Below are positions 1 to 11,436 of a stretch of DNA of 64,000 nt, one piece after another; position 1 is the first letter of the stretch; each line of letters begins with the position of its first letter. A program made the translations under genes and the position numbers. The notes beneath the pieces are model-generated. The model was not told where the DNA came from and searched no databases. It was given only the letters and a program-made list of their open reading frames with translations. The DNA comes from Pseudeuparius sepicola (lineage: Eukaryota > Arthropoda > Insecta > Coleoptera > Anthribidae): assembly GCA_963920635.1 (NCBI GenBank), contig OY987303.1, positions 21,616,175-21,680,174 of the forward strand, in the 5' to 3' direction.

Positions 1-268
1 GGAATATTTCCTTCCTATTGCTTCCCTCATAAAGGAACACTCATAAATACTATTAAAAGAATGAAGTACATCAGTAATCATTCTAACAACTGCCTTCTCA
101 TTTGTCTCAGATTTCAGCAAAACTTTTAAATTATTTCTTCAGCTGCCTTTGTTTCTGTTCCATCTTGATATAATTCTTCTGCTTCACCAAATGATTCTTC
201 GGAGATATCAGAGTCATGATCTAAGTCATCATCGGTGTCTACGTCTTCTGGCTCCTCAATGACAATGA
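1..268. other. Left edge, no gene recognised
   Basis: I see no host exon here. An acidic reading frame on the minus strand (about 126-365) overlaps the transposase fragment that follows and has no recognisable domain. The upstream exons of the SLC36-like gene must lie further left, outside the window. Confidence 0.5.
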
Positions 269-613
269 CAACAGATCTACTTTCAACAAGATGGAGCTCC
301 TGCCCATAATGTTCGACAGATTGATATCCTATTACAAGACTTTTTTGATGGCAGATATTTATCAACTAACGGCCCTATCCGTATGCCTCCCCGGTCGCCA
401 GACATAACGCCTATGGATTTTTTCTTTCGGGGGTACTTGAAGGGTGTGGTGTATACAAGGCGGTATGACAATCTTGAGGACCTCCAGCAAAGCATCATTC
501 ATGCAATCAATAATATTGATGGTAGAATTATTGCCAGGGCCACTAGGACCGTTTACAAGCGAGCTCAAAAATGCTTGGAGCAAGAGGGTGATGTTTTTGA
601 GCACCTAATTTAA
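269..613 (+). pseudogene. Mariner/Tc1-like transposase, C-terminal fragment
   Basis: The frame is open from about 269 to the stop at 611-613 and gives roughly 114 residues. It contains the block FQQDGAPAHN (the second catalytic Asp region of DDE transposases), followed by PPRSPDITPMDFFFRGYLK. That is the standard C-terminal signature of insect mariner/Tc1-type DDE_3 transposases. The N-terminal DNA-binding part and the first catalytic Asp are missing, because the frame is closed by a stop at about 266. This is therefore a truncated, inactive remnant and not a host gene. The usual FLWGYLK tryptophan is Arg here. The family call is strong; the subfamily is not resolved. Confidence 0.85.
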
Positions 614-750
614 ATTTTGTTGTTGAAGTTACAAATAACTTAAAATAAACGATCCGTTTCACATCATGGATATTCGTTTTAATTTCTACTTTATGGTAAG
701 GCAAAATTACGACAACTAACACAGCCCCCTTGACGAATTTGAAAAATTAA

Positions 751-791
751 ACTAAATTAAATTAAATTAAATTAAATTAAATTAAATTAAA
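751..791. repeat. Pentanucleotide microsatellite
   Basis: About eight uninterrupted copies of the 5-bp unit AAATT are seen directly. It lies between the transposase fragment and the next short element. Confidence 0.9.
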
Positions 792-850
792 GAGTCATAT
801 GGCAATTTTTATTCAGAATTTAATTTTCTATCGGTTGCGTATATTGTATA

Positions 851-1035
851 CCGGGTGTCCCATTTGAAAAAATGAAACTTTTTGACATAACTCGCAAACG
901 CGACGTTCAATTTTTATTTCGTTTTCATCGTCGTAATCAGCGGAAAAAATACTACTAGTTTGCATATTTAACCGACTTTGTAGCTCCAACAATAACGAAG
1001 TTAGCAATAGTGCCGACTTAAGTTTGAAAACCCTG
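851..1035. mobile_element. Short TA-flanked MITE-like element
   Basis: The left end reads TA-CCGGGTGTCCCATTTGAA and the right end AGTTTGAAAACCCTG-TA, so the termini are imperfect inverted repeats flanked by TA. This is the common insect CAGGGTGTCCC end type attributed to Tc1/mariner-related MITEs. It has no coding capacity. The 540 bases from here to the first transporter exon hold nothing I recognise. Confidence 0.45.
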
Positions 1036-1574
1036 TATAGTTTCGGACCATCTGTACCAAAGGCTTACTGTAACTCTCGTCGGGAAAATGCAGTCAACAG
1101 GTTGCACGTTGTCGCCAAACAATGACTGCACTTTTCTCATACTGGATTTTTCCTGGGATAAGGGCAATGACAAGATTAAAACGAAAATGCGTGAAAATAT
1201 CGTTTTGCACTAGTACCCCATGAAACAAACAGCATTTTAGGTTTCCTATTCAAACTAATTTGATTACTCTCCTTTTTTAGAATACAAGAATTATGTACCG
1301 CCCAATCCACCAAATCGCTTTGAGGTTATAACATAATGGCTTCCCGCGAATTCTGCAAATGCAACTGATGCGGCCCGCGTAATGTTAGGTGGCCAATTTG
1401 CAACTTTACTATAATAAGATGGTGCCACTAGTTTTCGTTTGAAATTAAGTTAAGAGGGCAATTCAATGAATGGTTGCATTTACACCAATAATCCATTTCA
1501 CCTTATTACTTTATGTATAATTTTTCCGACATATTTTTCCCAGTTCTCCCATTAAAAAATTGTTTTTCTTTCAG

Positions 1575-2921
1575 AACAATGATCAACGTATTCCTGTTCA
1601 TAACCCAAATAGGATTCTGCTGTGTGTACTTCGTTTTCGTCGCAGCGAATCTACAAGAAGTTGTAAAGCACTATTTCTTCGACATAAGCGTTCACTTTTA
1701 TCTGCTTATGCTCCTGGTGCCCATGATTTTGCTAAACTGGGTCAAAAGTCTGAAATATTTGACACCATCCTCGTTATTCGCGGCCATAGTAATGACCGTG
1801 GGACTGGTGATAACTTTCTTCTATATGCTCCAAGATCTTCCCGATGTATCTTCAATTCACGCGTTCTCTTCATGGTCTCAGCTACCGCTGTATTTTGGGA
1901 CGGCAATTTATGCATTTGAAGGCATAGGAGTGGTGAGTTGAACAAGAGAAAGTCTCGTACCTATGTTCTGATAACCATAATATCGCTTTTCAGGTTTTGC
2001 CCTTAGAAAATAACATGAAGAATCCGCAAGACTTTGGCGGTTGGAATGGAGTACTCAACACGGGCATGATTGTGGTTGCGACTTTGTATACAGCAGTTGG
2101 ATTTTTTGGATATTTAAAGTATGGAGACAGTGCTGTATTGGGAAGTGTGACACTACTACTGCCACCAGATCAATTGTAAGTACTTTGAACAACAGTATAT
2201 AGGGCAAGTATTACCATCTGTTATAACCTGCACAGAAAATATACGCTAGCGTATATTTTCTGTGCAGGTTATAACAGATGGTAATACTTGCCCTATATAC
2301 TGTTACTGTTACTTACCCTATATACGCTAGCGTATATTTTCTGTGGGTCCCTGGTTATAACTTAAGAAATATAATATAATTTATTTATAAATCAAGTGGC
2401 GACTGAGCGTATATTGTGTTTGAAATAGATGGCAGTACAATATGCTTTTATGTAATATTTAAAATTTTGCTGACTTTAATTCCAATTTATTTTGTAGCTT
2501 GGCTCAGTCAGTAAGACTAATGATGGCCACAGCAATCTTCCTGTCATATAGCCTTCAATTCTACGTACCTTTTAATATAATTTGGCCTTCAGTGAAGCAG
2601 TACTTCCACACAGACAATTCTGTAATGTACGCGGAATATGGAACCAGGACAGCACTCGTTTTCTTGACTTTTGCTCTGTCTATTGCGATACCGAATCTTG
2701 GAGCTGTCATATCACTAGTTGGAGCTTTTAGTAGCTCGGCCTTAGCTCTGATTTTTCCACCGTTGATAGAAATAATAACATTTTGGCCAGAAAATAAGTT
2801 AGGAAAGTACAAGTGGATTCTTTGGAAGGATATTGGAATTGTTGTATTTGGCTTTATTGGGTTCCTAGTGGGTTCGTATGTAAGTTTCTTGAATGTAGTG
2901 AACCCAGAGGTTCCACAGTAA
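1575..2921 (+). CDS. SLC36/PAT-type proton-coupled amino acid transporter, last three exons
   Basis: Exons are 1575-1932, 1994-2175 and 2498-2921. The introns (61 bp and 322 bp) have GT..AG ends and phases that join exactly: the first exon enters in phase 1, and the split Phe codon TT|C joins exons 2 and 3. The joined part is 320 aa and matches the C-terminal two-thirds of SLC36/PAT carriers (usually about 450-480 aa). It has repeated hydrophobic helices, the family block AIYAFEGIGVVLPLEN spanning the first junction, NTGMIVVATLYTAVGFFGYLKYGD in pieces of the next exon, and a late block LGAVISLVGAFSSSALALIFP. Such proteins move small amino acids with protons across plasma or lysosomal membranes. 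The N-terminal helices and the start codon are not in the window, and the 1.5 kb upstream holds transposon debris instead. The second intron carries a 114-bp perfect palindrome. Family assignment is firm; the paralogue is not. Confidence 0.9.
2191..2304. repeat. 114-bp perfect palindrome in transporter intron
   Basis: The two 57-base arms are exactly reverse-complementary with no spacer (centre between 2247 and 2248). The middle 34 bases (2231-2264) are a palindromic mini-element with CACAGAAAATATACGCT arms. The outer 40 bases per side are the intron flank copied in inverted order. If transcribed in the pre-mRNA, it would form a 57-bp hairpin. Confidence 0.93.
2320..2345. repeat. Second, partial copy of the palindromic mini-element
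   Basis: An 18-bp palindrome ATATACGCTAGCGTATAT followed by the element end TTTTCTGTG lies only 16 bp after the 114-bp palindrome. It carries one full half and a truncated second half of the same mini-element. Confidence 0.8.
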
Positions 2922-3051
2922 AGGATGACAACAACAAAAAATGGTGTAAATGAGTCCAAAAGTGGTTGAAACTCGTCTAGTCGCCATTCTGGTCATTGTA
3001 ATATTCCAAGCCTAAAAGTATTATACTTTTTCCGATTCGTTGTATACTGAC

Positions 3052-3072
3052 AATAAAAATACCGACAATAAA
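3052..3072 (+). other. Polyadenylation signals of the transporter gene
   Basis: Two AATAAA hexamers occur at 3052-3057 and 3067-3072, 131 and 146 bp after the stop codon. They fit the 3' end of the SLC36-like transcript. Confidence 0.6.
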
Positions 3073-4187
3073 AATGAAATATATTTACCAATTTCGGTGT
3101 TCTACCGTCGAGTAGAGACTAATTGTGATTAGGTCTTTGTAAATAGCTTAATTTATTTATTTCGCCTTGTGATTTTTTTGTACATATGCCTGTTATTTAT
3201 GTATATTTTTTGTATATAGATATTAAGTTTCAAAAAGTCTTTTCAGATTCGAGCAGTATTGTTGCTGAAATATATATTATTGTTATATATACTATAAATG
3301 TTGTACCCAATAACAAGTACCAAAATATATATTCATTGACTAAACTTCGAGTTTACTTACCCCACAATAATATTATTATTGCGTATCATATATCTCCATA
3401 ATGTTGTATAAAACTGATGCAACATTATAAAACTCAAACCGCAGAGATCCACAAACACATCCTTGTGGTCACTCATTTCAAATTGGGCCTTGTGCCTTGT
3501 GTCTAACTTTGATTCTCTTGCACCATACCTCAGAGAAAAACAGAGAATTCCGAACAGCATATATAACAGGGGTCCCAATGGCTTATATAGAAAATTATTG
3601 TTTGGGGTAAAATTCTTAAAAGACTTTAAATATCAGTATCTGGTCGACAAAATGCGCCGCAGGCGACATCTTTTAGAAATCTTAAGGAAAAAATGAGCCT
3701 TGGGTCTTAGGATTCCGAAATACGTTACTGGTTTTCCCATAATCACTAAACGGTACATTTTTACACTCGTTAAACGTTGTAAACCCATAAGACATATCTG
3801 GGTTTACAAAGTCTAATTTACTATTTTGTACCCATCTAACCTTTTACCGTGGGTTTGTATTCTAAGGAAACATACTAGATTTCCGAAACTCTTGATTTTC
3901 TAGCTCGTCAACTGCGTGCTGGGGTACACGTAAATTAACTTTAATTGATTATTCAGGAATAAGTTTTGTTCGATTTTTTAAACTGAACTACATAGTATAT
4001 ACAGCATGTCCCCGGATGTTGTTTACAAGGGGTGAAATGGCCGAAATGCGAAAAATAAAGTTACTTTACTCTTGATCTATACAAATTAATATTTTCTCAA
4101 CGCAAATATTCATTTTTAAGGAAGCAACAAATGTTATGAAGAGTGACTTTTTTGCCAAAAATGTCAAAAATGTTAAACATAATGGCT
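3073..4187. other. AT-rich intergenic stretch
   Basis: No gene or clear transposon is recognised. A short inverted repeat with TTGTAAACCCA arms and an 11-base loop lies at about 3778-3810. A 77-residue frame at 3463-3696 has no recognisable motif. Confidence 0.4.
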
Positions 4188-4737
4188 ATTTCACTCAGTA
4201 GCGTAGCGAGCTTAACTCGCGCCCAGGGCACAATACCTTTTTAGCGCCCCCCATTCGAAAACCATATAATATTACATGTAAAATATACTCACAAATTAAT
4301 AAATAAATAAAGTAAAGTAAATAAAGTCATGGGCTCAAGCTAGGCTTTAAATTTGAGACAAAAAATGTAGTTGAGAAAACAAGACTATATTTTGAAATGT
4401 ATAATATATGATCATCTAGAATTAGTTCAAAAGATACCTATTATTTATTTTACATATTTATAAAGAAATATTTTAAAAACACGCAATTTTAAAACAATTC
4501 TTAATTTAATTAATAATTATCAATATAACAATTGAAGAAATAGACAATATTCCATTTTTATTACTATTTATAGTAGAGGAAAGTCGTCAAATTTTGGATA
4601 GTTGCCTAATTTTGGATATTGCACTATCCGAAAATCCGTTTACAGTTTTCTTTAATTGAATCCACAAAACGGATAAAATGATCCTGAATGAAGCACATAG
4701 TTTAATTTAATAAAAATTATTTTTTATTTGTAAAAAT

Positions 4738-5044
4738 TTGTATGAATTTTTTAATACAGATTTCAATGGAATAGAACTCTTTATCGAAATATGTGACTGC
4801 AAAATGTTACTCCGCAGTAGAAAAGAAATTGAACCTAAAACTCCAATAGAATTTCTTACTTTTATAATCTCGTATGGAGAAGATGTTTTTCCAAATTTTG
4901 GCATATCTACGATCAACGATGGGGCAAAATCGCCTAAGTGACCTAGCATTTTTAAGTGCGGAAAGAGAAAAATTTGAAATTATCAACTTTGATGATATTA
5001 TCGATAAATTTGCTTCATCAAAAGCAAGGAAAATTTATACATAG
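4738..5044 (+). pseudogene. hAT transposase remnant with the dimerisation core deleted
   Basis: The first frame (4738-4941) reads NTDFNGIELFIEICDCKML and continues to SYGEDVFPN, matching the region just before the C-terminal hAT dimerisation domain of transposases of the zinc-finger MYM/TTF type. Directly after VFPN the homology continues in another frame (about 4908-5044) as LRSTMGQNRLSDLAFLSAE and INFDDIIDKFASSKARKI, ending at TAG 5042-5044. The intervening hATC core is absent, so an internal deletion joined the two parts out of frame. The protein cannot be functional. The assignment rests on remembered family patterns. Confidence 0.75.
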
Positions 5045-5080
5045 TAATTAGTTTTATTAATGTACCTATTATAATCATAT

Positions 5081-5259
5081 CATTGACTGACGTATTAATA
5101 AGACTTCTCACGGCTAGAGTTTCATGTCCTGGAAAGTAGATGGCGCCTGGTCAACAATGTATTTTGCATTGTATTTTGTCTCCGGGAAGCGCATGGTGAG
5201 CCAGAGAACTGTCAAACATGACAGCCGTGAGCAGTCTTTATTAATACGTCAGACAACGA
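5081..5259. mobile_element. GACTGACG-ended MITE nested in the hAT element
   Basis: The ends are CATTGACTGACGTATTAATA and its near-complement ending CGTCAGACAACG, flanked by ATCATAT on both sides (a 7-bp duplication). Other copies are at 35210-35390 and, truncated, at 13411-13544. No coding capacity. Confidence 0.8.
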
Positions 5260-5891
5260 TCATATTATTATTAAATATATGATATATGTATCTCCTTAGA
5301 GATATTAAATATTTTTTTAATTTTATTTATAATAAAAATAAAAATTATCCAGATTTTTTGTTTTACCATTTGGCGCCCCTTTGTGAGTAGGGCCCGGGGC
5401 ACGATGCCCCCCCTTGCCCCCCCTCGCTACGCCACTGATTTCACTTCTTGTATACCGCCTCTGGACGGTGTGTGTCCCACTTAAAGGTATAAGCTACCTC
5501 TGAAAATTTTTTATATGTGCGCCGATTTTAAATAGTATTTTAGGACGAAAAGTTGAGTGTTACAAACTAAAAGGTACCAAAATACTCTTGCTTGCTTTTT
5601 AGACTTTTAGCACAGAATAAATAGCTTTGCAACAGAAGCCGCCTTACGGACATGTGTCAAAAATAAGCGAGTCTCCATTTCAATTTACAGAAGGACAGAC
5701 AGTATTTTAAGCATAATTTTGGTTCCAATACAATCGCATTGCTATGTAGATTAACGTAAAATCAAATAAAATGCACATTATGCATGCCTTTAGAAGCTAT
5801 TTCGCTAAAAAGCGAGTCTCCTTTTGACACATGTCGCTAAGGAATTGTCTGTATTACTCGTTAGTCTGTGCTTTTAGTTAAACTACATATA

Positions 5892-6252
5892 CAGCGTGAT
5901 CAGTTAAGGGCGGCCCTCGGCCGTTTCTCGGAAACTATGCAAGCTAGAAAGATGCGGTAAAAAAATTGTTTATAAAAGTGACCCAAATAATTTCAATGAA
6001 AATGTTTTCAAGTTCCTTCGTCTGCCGCCAGGGGGCGAATTCGCCATGTTGTTGTATAAAACTGTCTTTTGCTCCACAAATCGCATATACCTTATCTGGA
6101 CCTGAAATAGTAAACGAACGAACGGCAAATGAAATAACTTGAAAACATTTCCATTGAAATTATTTGGGTCACTTTTATTAATTTTTTACCGCATCTTTCT
6201 AGCTTGCATAGTTCCCGAGAAATGGCCGAGGGCCGCCCTTAACTGATCACGC
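5892..6252. mobile_element. Foldback element with about 115-bp inverted ends
   Basis: The left arm starts CAGCGTGATCAGTTAAGGGC and the right arm ends with its reverse complement near 6252. The arms pair for about 115 bp, including the GCGGCCCTCGGCC block, with a unique centre. A left TA flank is present. No protein is encoded. Confidence 0.8.
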
Positions 6253-6550
6253 AGTAATATAACCAAATTTGCTACGTCGGAGGTGTGCTCCATTATGCAT
6301 TCTTCAGGAGAACCTTCATTTCTGTTCATTTTTCTTGTACTTCTTTTATTAAAACTATAATATTTGATCTGTTTATATAAGCAATTTGAAATGATACCTA
6401 AATTTCTATCTTTGCGCATGGAATAGGTATACTAAATGCTAAAAATATATTGTTAGAGATGATTTAGATATTAATTAGGTATACCTATAATTTATAATAT
6501 TCAGCGGAAATTTCTATTTTCGGAATTTTCACTTATAATCTCCCAGCATG

Positions 6551-7342
6551 AATTATTTCCGGAAATTTTAATTCATGCTCGTGGGAGATTCGGTACGAAA
6601 ATTTCATGTCAAAACTATTTGAAAATACAAATAAATTGGTGACATATGGTGACTGGTGTTATTGTTGTATAGGAGGGAGATTTCCACTTATTAATCTTAG
6701 AGCTAGGTGCGTATGGGAGGGTGATTTCCGAAAAAATACACAAGTTGCCATGGCGACGTTAAGAAATGCTTGTGTTTTATTGGTTGTACCTTGTCGACAT
6801 GAATTTTTCACTTATAATCTCCCTAGAGCATTAATTATTTCCGGAAATTTTAATTCATGCTCGTGGGAGATTCGGTACGAAAATTTCATGTCAAAACTAT
6901 TAGAAAATACAATTAAATTGGTGACATATTATGGTGACTGGTGTTATTGTTGTATAGGAGGGAGATTTCCACTTATTAATCTTACAGCTAGGTGCTTATG
7001 GGAGGGTGATTTCCGAAAAAATACACAAGTTGCCATGGCGACGTTAAGAAATGCTTGTGTTTTATTGGTTGTACCTTGTCGACATGAATTTTTCACTTAT
7101 AATCTCCCTAGAGTATGAATTATTTCCGGAAATTTCATGTCAAAACTATTTGAAAATACAATTAAATTGGTGACATATGGTGACTGGTGTTATTGTTGTA
7201 TAGGAGGGAGATTTCCACTTATTAATCTTACAGCTAGGTGCGTATGAGAGGGTGATTTCCGAAAAAATACACAAATTGCCATGGCAATGTTAAGAAATGC
7301 TTGTGTTTTATTGGTTGTACCTTGTCGACATGAAATTTTCTA
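6551..7342 (+). repeat. Tandem array of about 283-bp units, 2.8 copies
   Basis: Units start at about 6551, 6833 and 7118 (spacing 282 and 285 bp) with the block AATTATTTCCGGAAATT. The third unit lacks about 35 bp near its start. Unit length divisible by three keeps one frame open for 170 codons (6606-7118), but this looks like a by-product. Flanking sequence before (6402-6530) and after (7448-7800) the array is also duplicated. Confidence 0.85.
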
Positions 7343-7393
7343 AAAAACTGACCGAACCCGACCGCACCAAAGATCGAAATCAAAGACCACACA

Positions 7394-7434
7394 AGGTTCT
7401 TAAAAATTAATTAAGAACCTTGTGTGATCTGGTT
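7394..7434. repeat. Short inverted repeat
   Basis: Arms CACACAAGGTTCTTA and its complement are separated by about 9 AT-rich bases. It could be a hairpin or a tiny MITE; no target duplication is clear. Confidence 0.6.
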
Positions 7435-7483
7435 TTCGTCAAATATAATAAATTTCTATCTTTGAGCATATGGAATAGGTACA

Positions 7484-7691
7484 GTTGGCGTCAGATGAAA
7501 CCGAACGGCGTAATGCGATTTTCTTGAGATTTTTGAAGGAATAATACCCAAAATCCATTCAATAAACAATAGATGCAAGCTCGGACCCAGAGACGAAGTG
7601 ACCAACGAACGCGACATTGCCAAATGTCAGAACACAATCCAAATATTCTAAGGAAATGGATTTTTAGCGTTCGGTTTCGTCTGACGCCAAC
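7484..7691. mobile_element. 208-bp MITE with GTTGGCGTCAG ends
   Basis: Inverted ends GTTGGCGTCAGATGAAACCG and its near-complement bound the element, and GGTAC flanks both sides. The duplicated flank at 6418-6440 reads straight through the same place without the element, giving an empty site inside the window. Confidence 0.8.
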
Positions 7692-8042
7692 GGTACTAAA
7701 TGCTATAAAAAATATATTGTTAGAGTAGAGATGATTTATTAATATACCTAATGACCTAATTAATAAATAGCGAAAATTTCTATTTTCGTAATTTTCTAAA
7801 AAATCGACCAAACTCAACCTGACCAAAGAACCGAAATTAAAGGCCACGATTTAAAGGTTCTTAATTTTGGGTTTTGTGCAAACACACGGGTCGATTTCTT
7901 CGTCCACATCACTATGTATTCGCTACAATGTGTTCGCTACAAACAAAAACACTTAATTACTATTTATAGTTTCTTTTGTTACACTAGTTTCCTTCGAAGA
8001 AAATTAGTATACATGATCGCTCTTAGATCAATTATTTTATTT

Positions 8043-8220
8043 ATCTGACACCACAGCGTTGAACAGGACACCTCAAAACCCTCAGGAGAGTTTTGTGTGC
8101 CATGGAATTACCTTAAAACAACAGGATCACTCAAAGTATTGATGTGCAAAGATCCAATAAAAATATTCAGGGTGTTTTTCTCTACGTCATCTCAAAGTGC
8201 GGAAAATTTTTAAACGTTAT
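8043..8220 (+). repeat. Dispersed repeat family 1, copy 1
   Basis: This stretch shares a long block (GACACC..CAAAACC, then GTGTGCAAAGATCCAA and a CATCTCAAAGT block) with 57215-57400. Related copies are at 13190-13400, 44740-44960 and, inverted, 14990-15370. It is noncoding. Confidence 0.65.
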
Positions 8221-10990
8221 ACAGTTTCCTAACAATTTTTTTAAATTTTATTTCACCCGACGCTTGTGATAAATGAAATGCATGAAAACTTCGGAGTGGT
8301 ACCGAACCCATCAAATATTCCCCTTTACATTAAAAAAAATGCCATTTAATTCGTCCTCCCGATAAGCTCTTTTATAGTTTGACTTCGGATGTTGACAGTC
8401 GTGAAGTTCTGGTCCTTAAAACCCGAAATGAACCCAAGTAACCCGAATTAGGAAAGTCAAAGGCAGTCCATGACCTTTATAGAAAGTACCCGGTGTACCT
8501 ATTTATTTTATTACATCTCCAAACACAACCCAATTCCTGATCCGGTTCTAGCCCGGATTTTTTCTTACGGCCTATCTGTGGACATAGCACTTTGAAGCAT
8601 TAGGCGCCATCCAGAAATATTGAAAATTATATTAATTTCAGAATTAGGATGACATGATAAATTATAGGTAAAATGGAAAAACCTTGATGCGCATATTGCG
8701 CAAGATAATACCACCAAATCGAATGTTTGGAAGAAATTTTAAGCAGGTCATTGACTCCATCCGATAGTAGAAAAAATGACGTCACTTGCGGCACATATCT
8801 TCTACGGACTTTCTTCGAATCCTTTATGATATGCAACAATAATTTGGTTGTACTAGTTCTCCACGGACTTTTCTTGAGGTCCGATTTTTCAATGTATTAA
8901 CTTTTATTACCTACTATTATCCTAGAGATAAGTGATCACAAAAGTGCGTACTTCATCCCTTGAGGATTTCAGGATGTATAAAAACATTACAATGAATTAA
9001 TATATATTTTCCTCTTCGAAATCGATAAAAAAACAAAACGGCAAAATGTATAAAATTAATTTCACCTATCAATCATTACTGTTCTTCACAACAAATTTGT
9101 ACTTATGTTAGGTCAGTGTTTGAGATGAACCCTTTTGGCCCTACTGGATTTTTTGTTGGGACACAAAACAGACCATTATCGGTACCTGAAAACTGGTTTC
9201 TTTACTACAGCCATTATAATATACTCTTTTACGGCATTTTTTCTGTGGAACGAAATAAACAGAAATCGTGGCGTAGGCGCCTAATTGAGGGTAGATGTAG
9301 AGAGTTTATTTTGCATTGCTATTGGTCGATTCGAAATCGTGTCATTAGGCGGTAATACGACTATCACGTGATTGGCCGATTTGAACCCTGGTTTCGCCTT
9401 GCAAAACAACATTGCGATACGTCATTTCAAAATTAGGCTGACAGGGTTAAATTATATTTGGTCAGTTGATTCGAGGTGTTTGTTATTACGTCTCTTGCAA
9501 ACACGTTGCAAGGACCCAGCCCAACCACATTTCGAGTGAGTTTCTCTTGGTTTTGTTTGTATTTTCCCGAAAACGTCGAGAGGAATCTCAATCGGCGCAC
9601 GTTAAAAAACCTGTATGGGGACCAGAACTGACCAGACACAATTGCTTTTTTTGGCGAAAATATTTTTTATTTGGGGTGCATCGACCGGCAGTGAGTCTGC
9701 AGTTCGGCCACGAAGATTTCGGTCTACACGACAAAATGTTGTAAGAGGTCAGTGAATTTATTTTTGAGTGGAAAGTTGCCAGATGACAACCCAAATCCGC
9801 CCACATATGGCGCCATTTACTTCATAGATTTAAAAAAGATAATAACCCGCGTTGACGAAATTTAAAAATACTTCCCCCAAGGTTCTGTATATCAATACCA
9901 ATATGTTTTAGTGAATGAACAACTAAAAATAGTTCATGTAAGCATCTCAAGTACTTTTTTGAAGATATGAATGGGATAGCATTCGTAGAAAAAATAATTT
10001 AAAAAGGTGAACGGTTAAAAAATTTAAATAATAAAAAGATACTTATGCAAATTTCTCTCAAGGCTTATGGCATTGACAATATGCGGAGAAATATTCGCTC
10101 TTTTTTTAGCAACAATGATTATTATGATGTTTTATTTTCAGAATGGATAGTCAAAATGTAGGTACACGGGTGGTTGATTTTACTTTGACTTTGGCATTAT
10201 ATCATAACCAATAGGCCTACTTTGATTCTTGTATTTCACCTTTGCAAAAAGATTAAGAGGTTAATTCACAGATCTAATAGATGGTGTGTCAATCTAAATC
10301 CTTTCAGTCGCTTCCAACGCACCCACCTAAGTAAAAATTCAGTAAATTTTGATTATTATGGATTTTATAAATATAACCGCTGCCAATAGAATCACTACTT
10401 CCATATCACTTTTCTTAATCCATAAACGTAATAAGTAGTAAATTCAAAAACGATCAGAGGTACTGCATTGACCTAAAAGTCGTAATTTATACAAACGAAG
10501 ATAATGGAAGTAGGACAATTTCTCGTATGGAGGGATTTTGCTCAAAAGCAATCCGAACCGCCCTATTATTGACAAAATTACATATACCAAATTTGAGGTG
10601 AAGATTCAAACTAGCTTGTGGTCACATACATACACAAACGCATGTAAACACACAGACACAAAAAGGTTTTGCTTTTTTTTGCGGAAAATAGTTACCTATG
10701 GATCAATTCACGTCACGTAATGATGCAAGCAAAATTGAAGAGTCAAAATTGAAATTGTTAAAAACTTCTCTCAGTATTTGGAAAAGGTACAGAAAAGTGA
10801 AAAAATGTAAAAATCTAAGTTCATTCATTCAGTCGGTTTGTTTCAGACGGGGGTACCTACTCAGATGTAGGACGTACCTACTAAGATGTATGTGTCTATA
10901 TAATAAATAATAAATGCAGTTTTTTAAGTTACGGGTATATGTCAAGAAAATAAATAGTGGCTCAGCTGGAACATATTATCATCTTTGAAC
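8221..10990. other. Intergenic stretch without recognised genes
   Basis: I find no convincing exon, RNA gene or complete mobile element. Several 60-90-residue frames exist (for example 9116-9355, 9466-9744) but overlap on both strands and show no known motif. Part of 10538-10700 resembles AC-rich transposon tails. Confidence 0.4.
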
Positions 10991-10993
10991 TAA

Positions 10994-11424
10994 ACTCTAT
11001 TCAAACTAAATGCAAGTAGCGGGAAAACATTTACACGATGGAATCACGTGAACAATTCTGAGGGCTAATACGAGGCAGGGCCGCATTACGGACGATATCT
11101 CTAGGAATTTTATAATATAAAATATTAAAATAATATGCCCCAATATTAAGAACTTCAAAAACAAACTTTTATGGCACACCTAAACTTCTTGAAAATGTAA
11201 TCGTAGCTCCAACGATTAATAAACATCGAAATAATTATATCGGAAAAAAAAGTCCACTTGCAACTCAACACACCTCTGTAACAATCACCGACTCCCTGGA
11301 CTCGCATGTCCGTTAAAACTTTATTGCCGTCTAGCCAATAGCAAGCCGATCACGTGCGTATCACGCTCTATAGCCATAGAACAACTTGTGTTTATATTTT
11401 ACTTGCGTTTAGTTTGAATAGAGT
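10994..11424 (+). mobile_element. MITE copy A, ACTCTATTCAAACTAAA ends
   Basis: A 431-bp unit with 24-bp terminal inverted repeats (ACTCTATTCAAACTAAATGC start, mirrored end). It is the inverted twin of copy B, 12 bp away. No coding capacity. Confidence 0.8.
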
Positions 11425-11436
11425 GTAGGTACCTAA

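Larger units (their letters stand above)
4196..5437 (+). mobile_element. hAT-family element with 8-bp target duplication
   Basis: The element runs from CAGTAGCGTAGCGAG to CTCGCTACGCCACTG, near-perfect terminal inverted repeats. It is flanked on both sides by the identical 8-mer ATTTCACT (4188-4195 and 5438-5445), the hAT signature. It contains a hAT transposase remnant and a second, nested element (5081-5259). Confidence 0.92.

Noticed and set aside
126..365. An acidic 79-codon minus-strand frame
   Set aside because: About half of it is antisense to the mariner transposase fragment; acidity is a by-product of that overlap and AT content.
6606..7118. A 170-codon gene in the tandem array
   Set aside because: The frame is open only because the repeat period is a multiple of three; no known domain, and the third unit breaks it.
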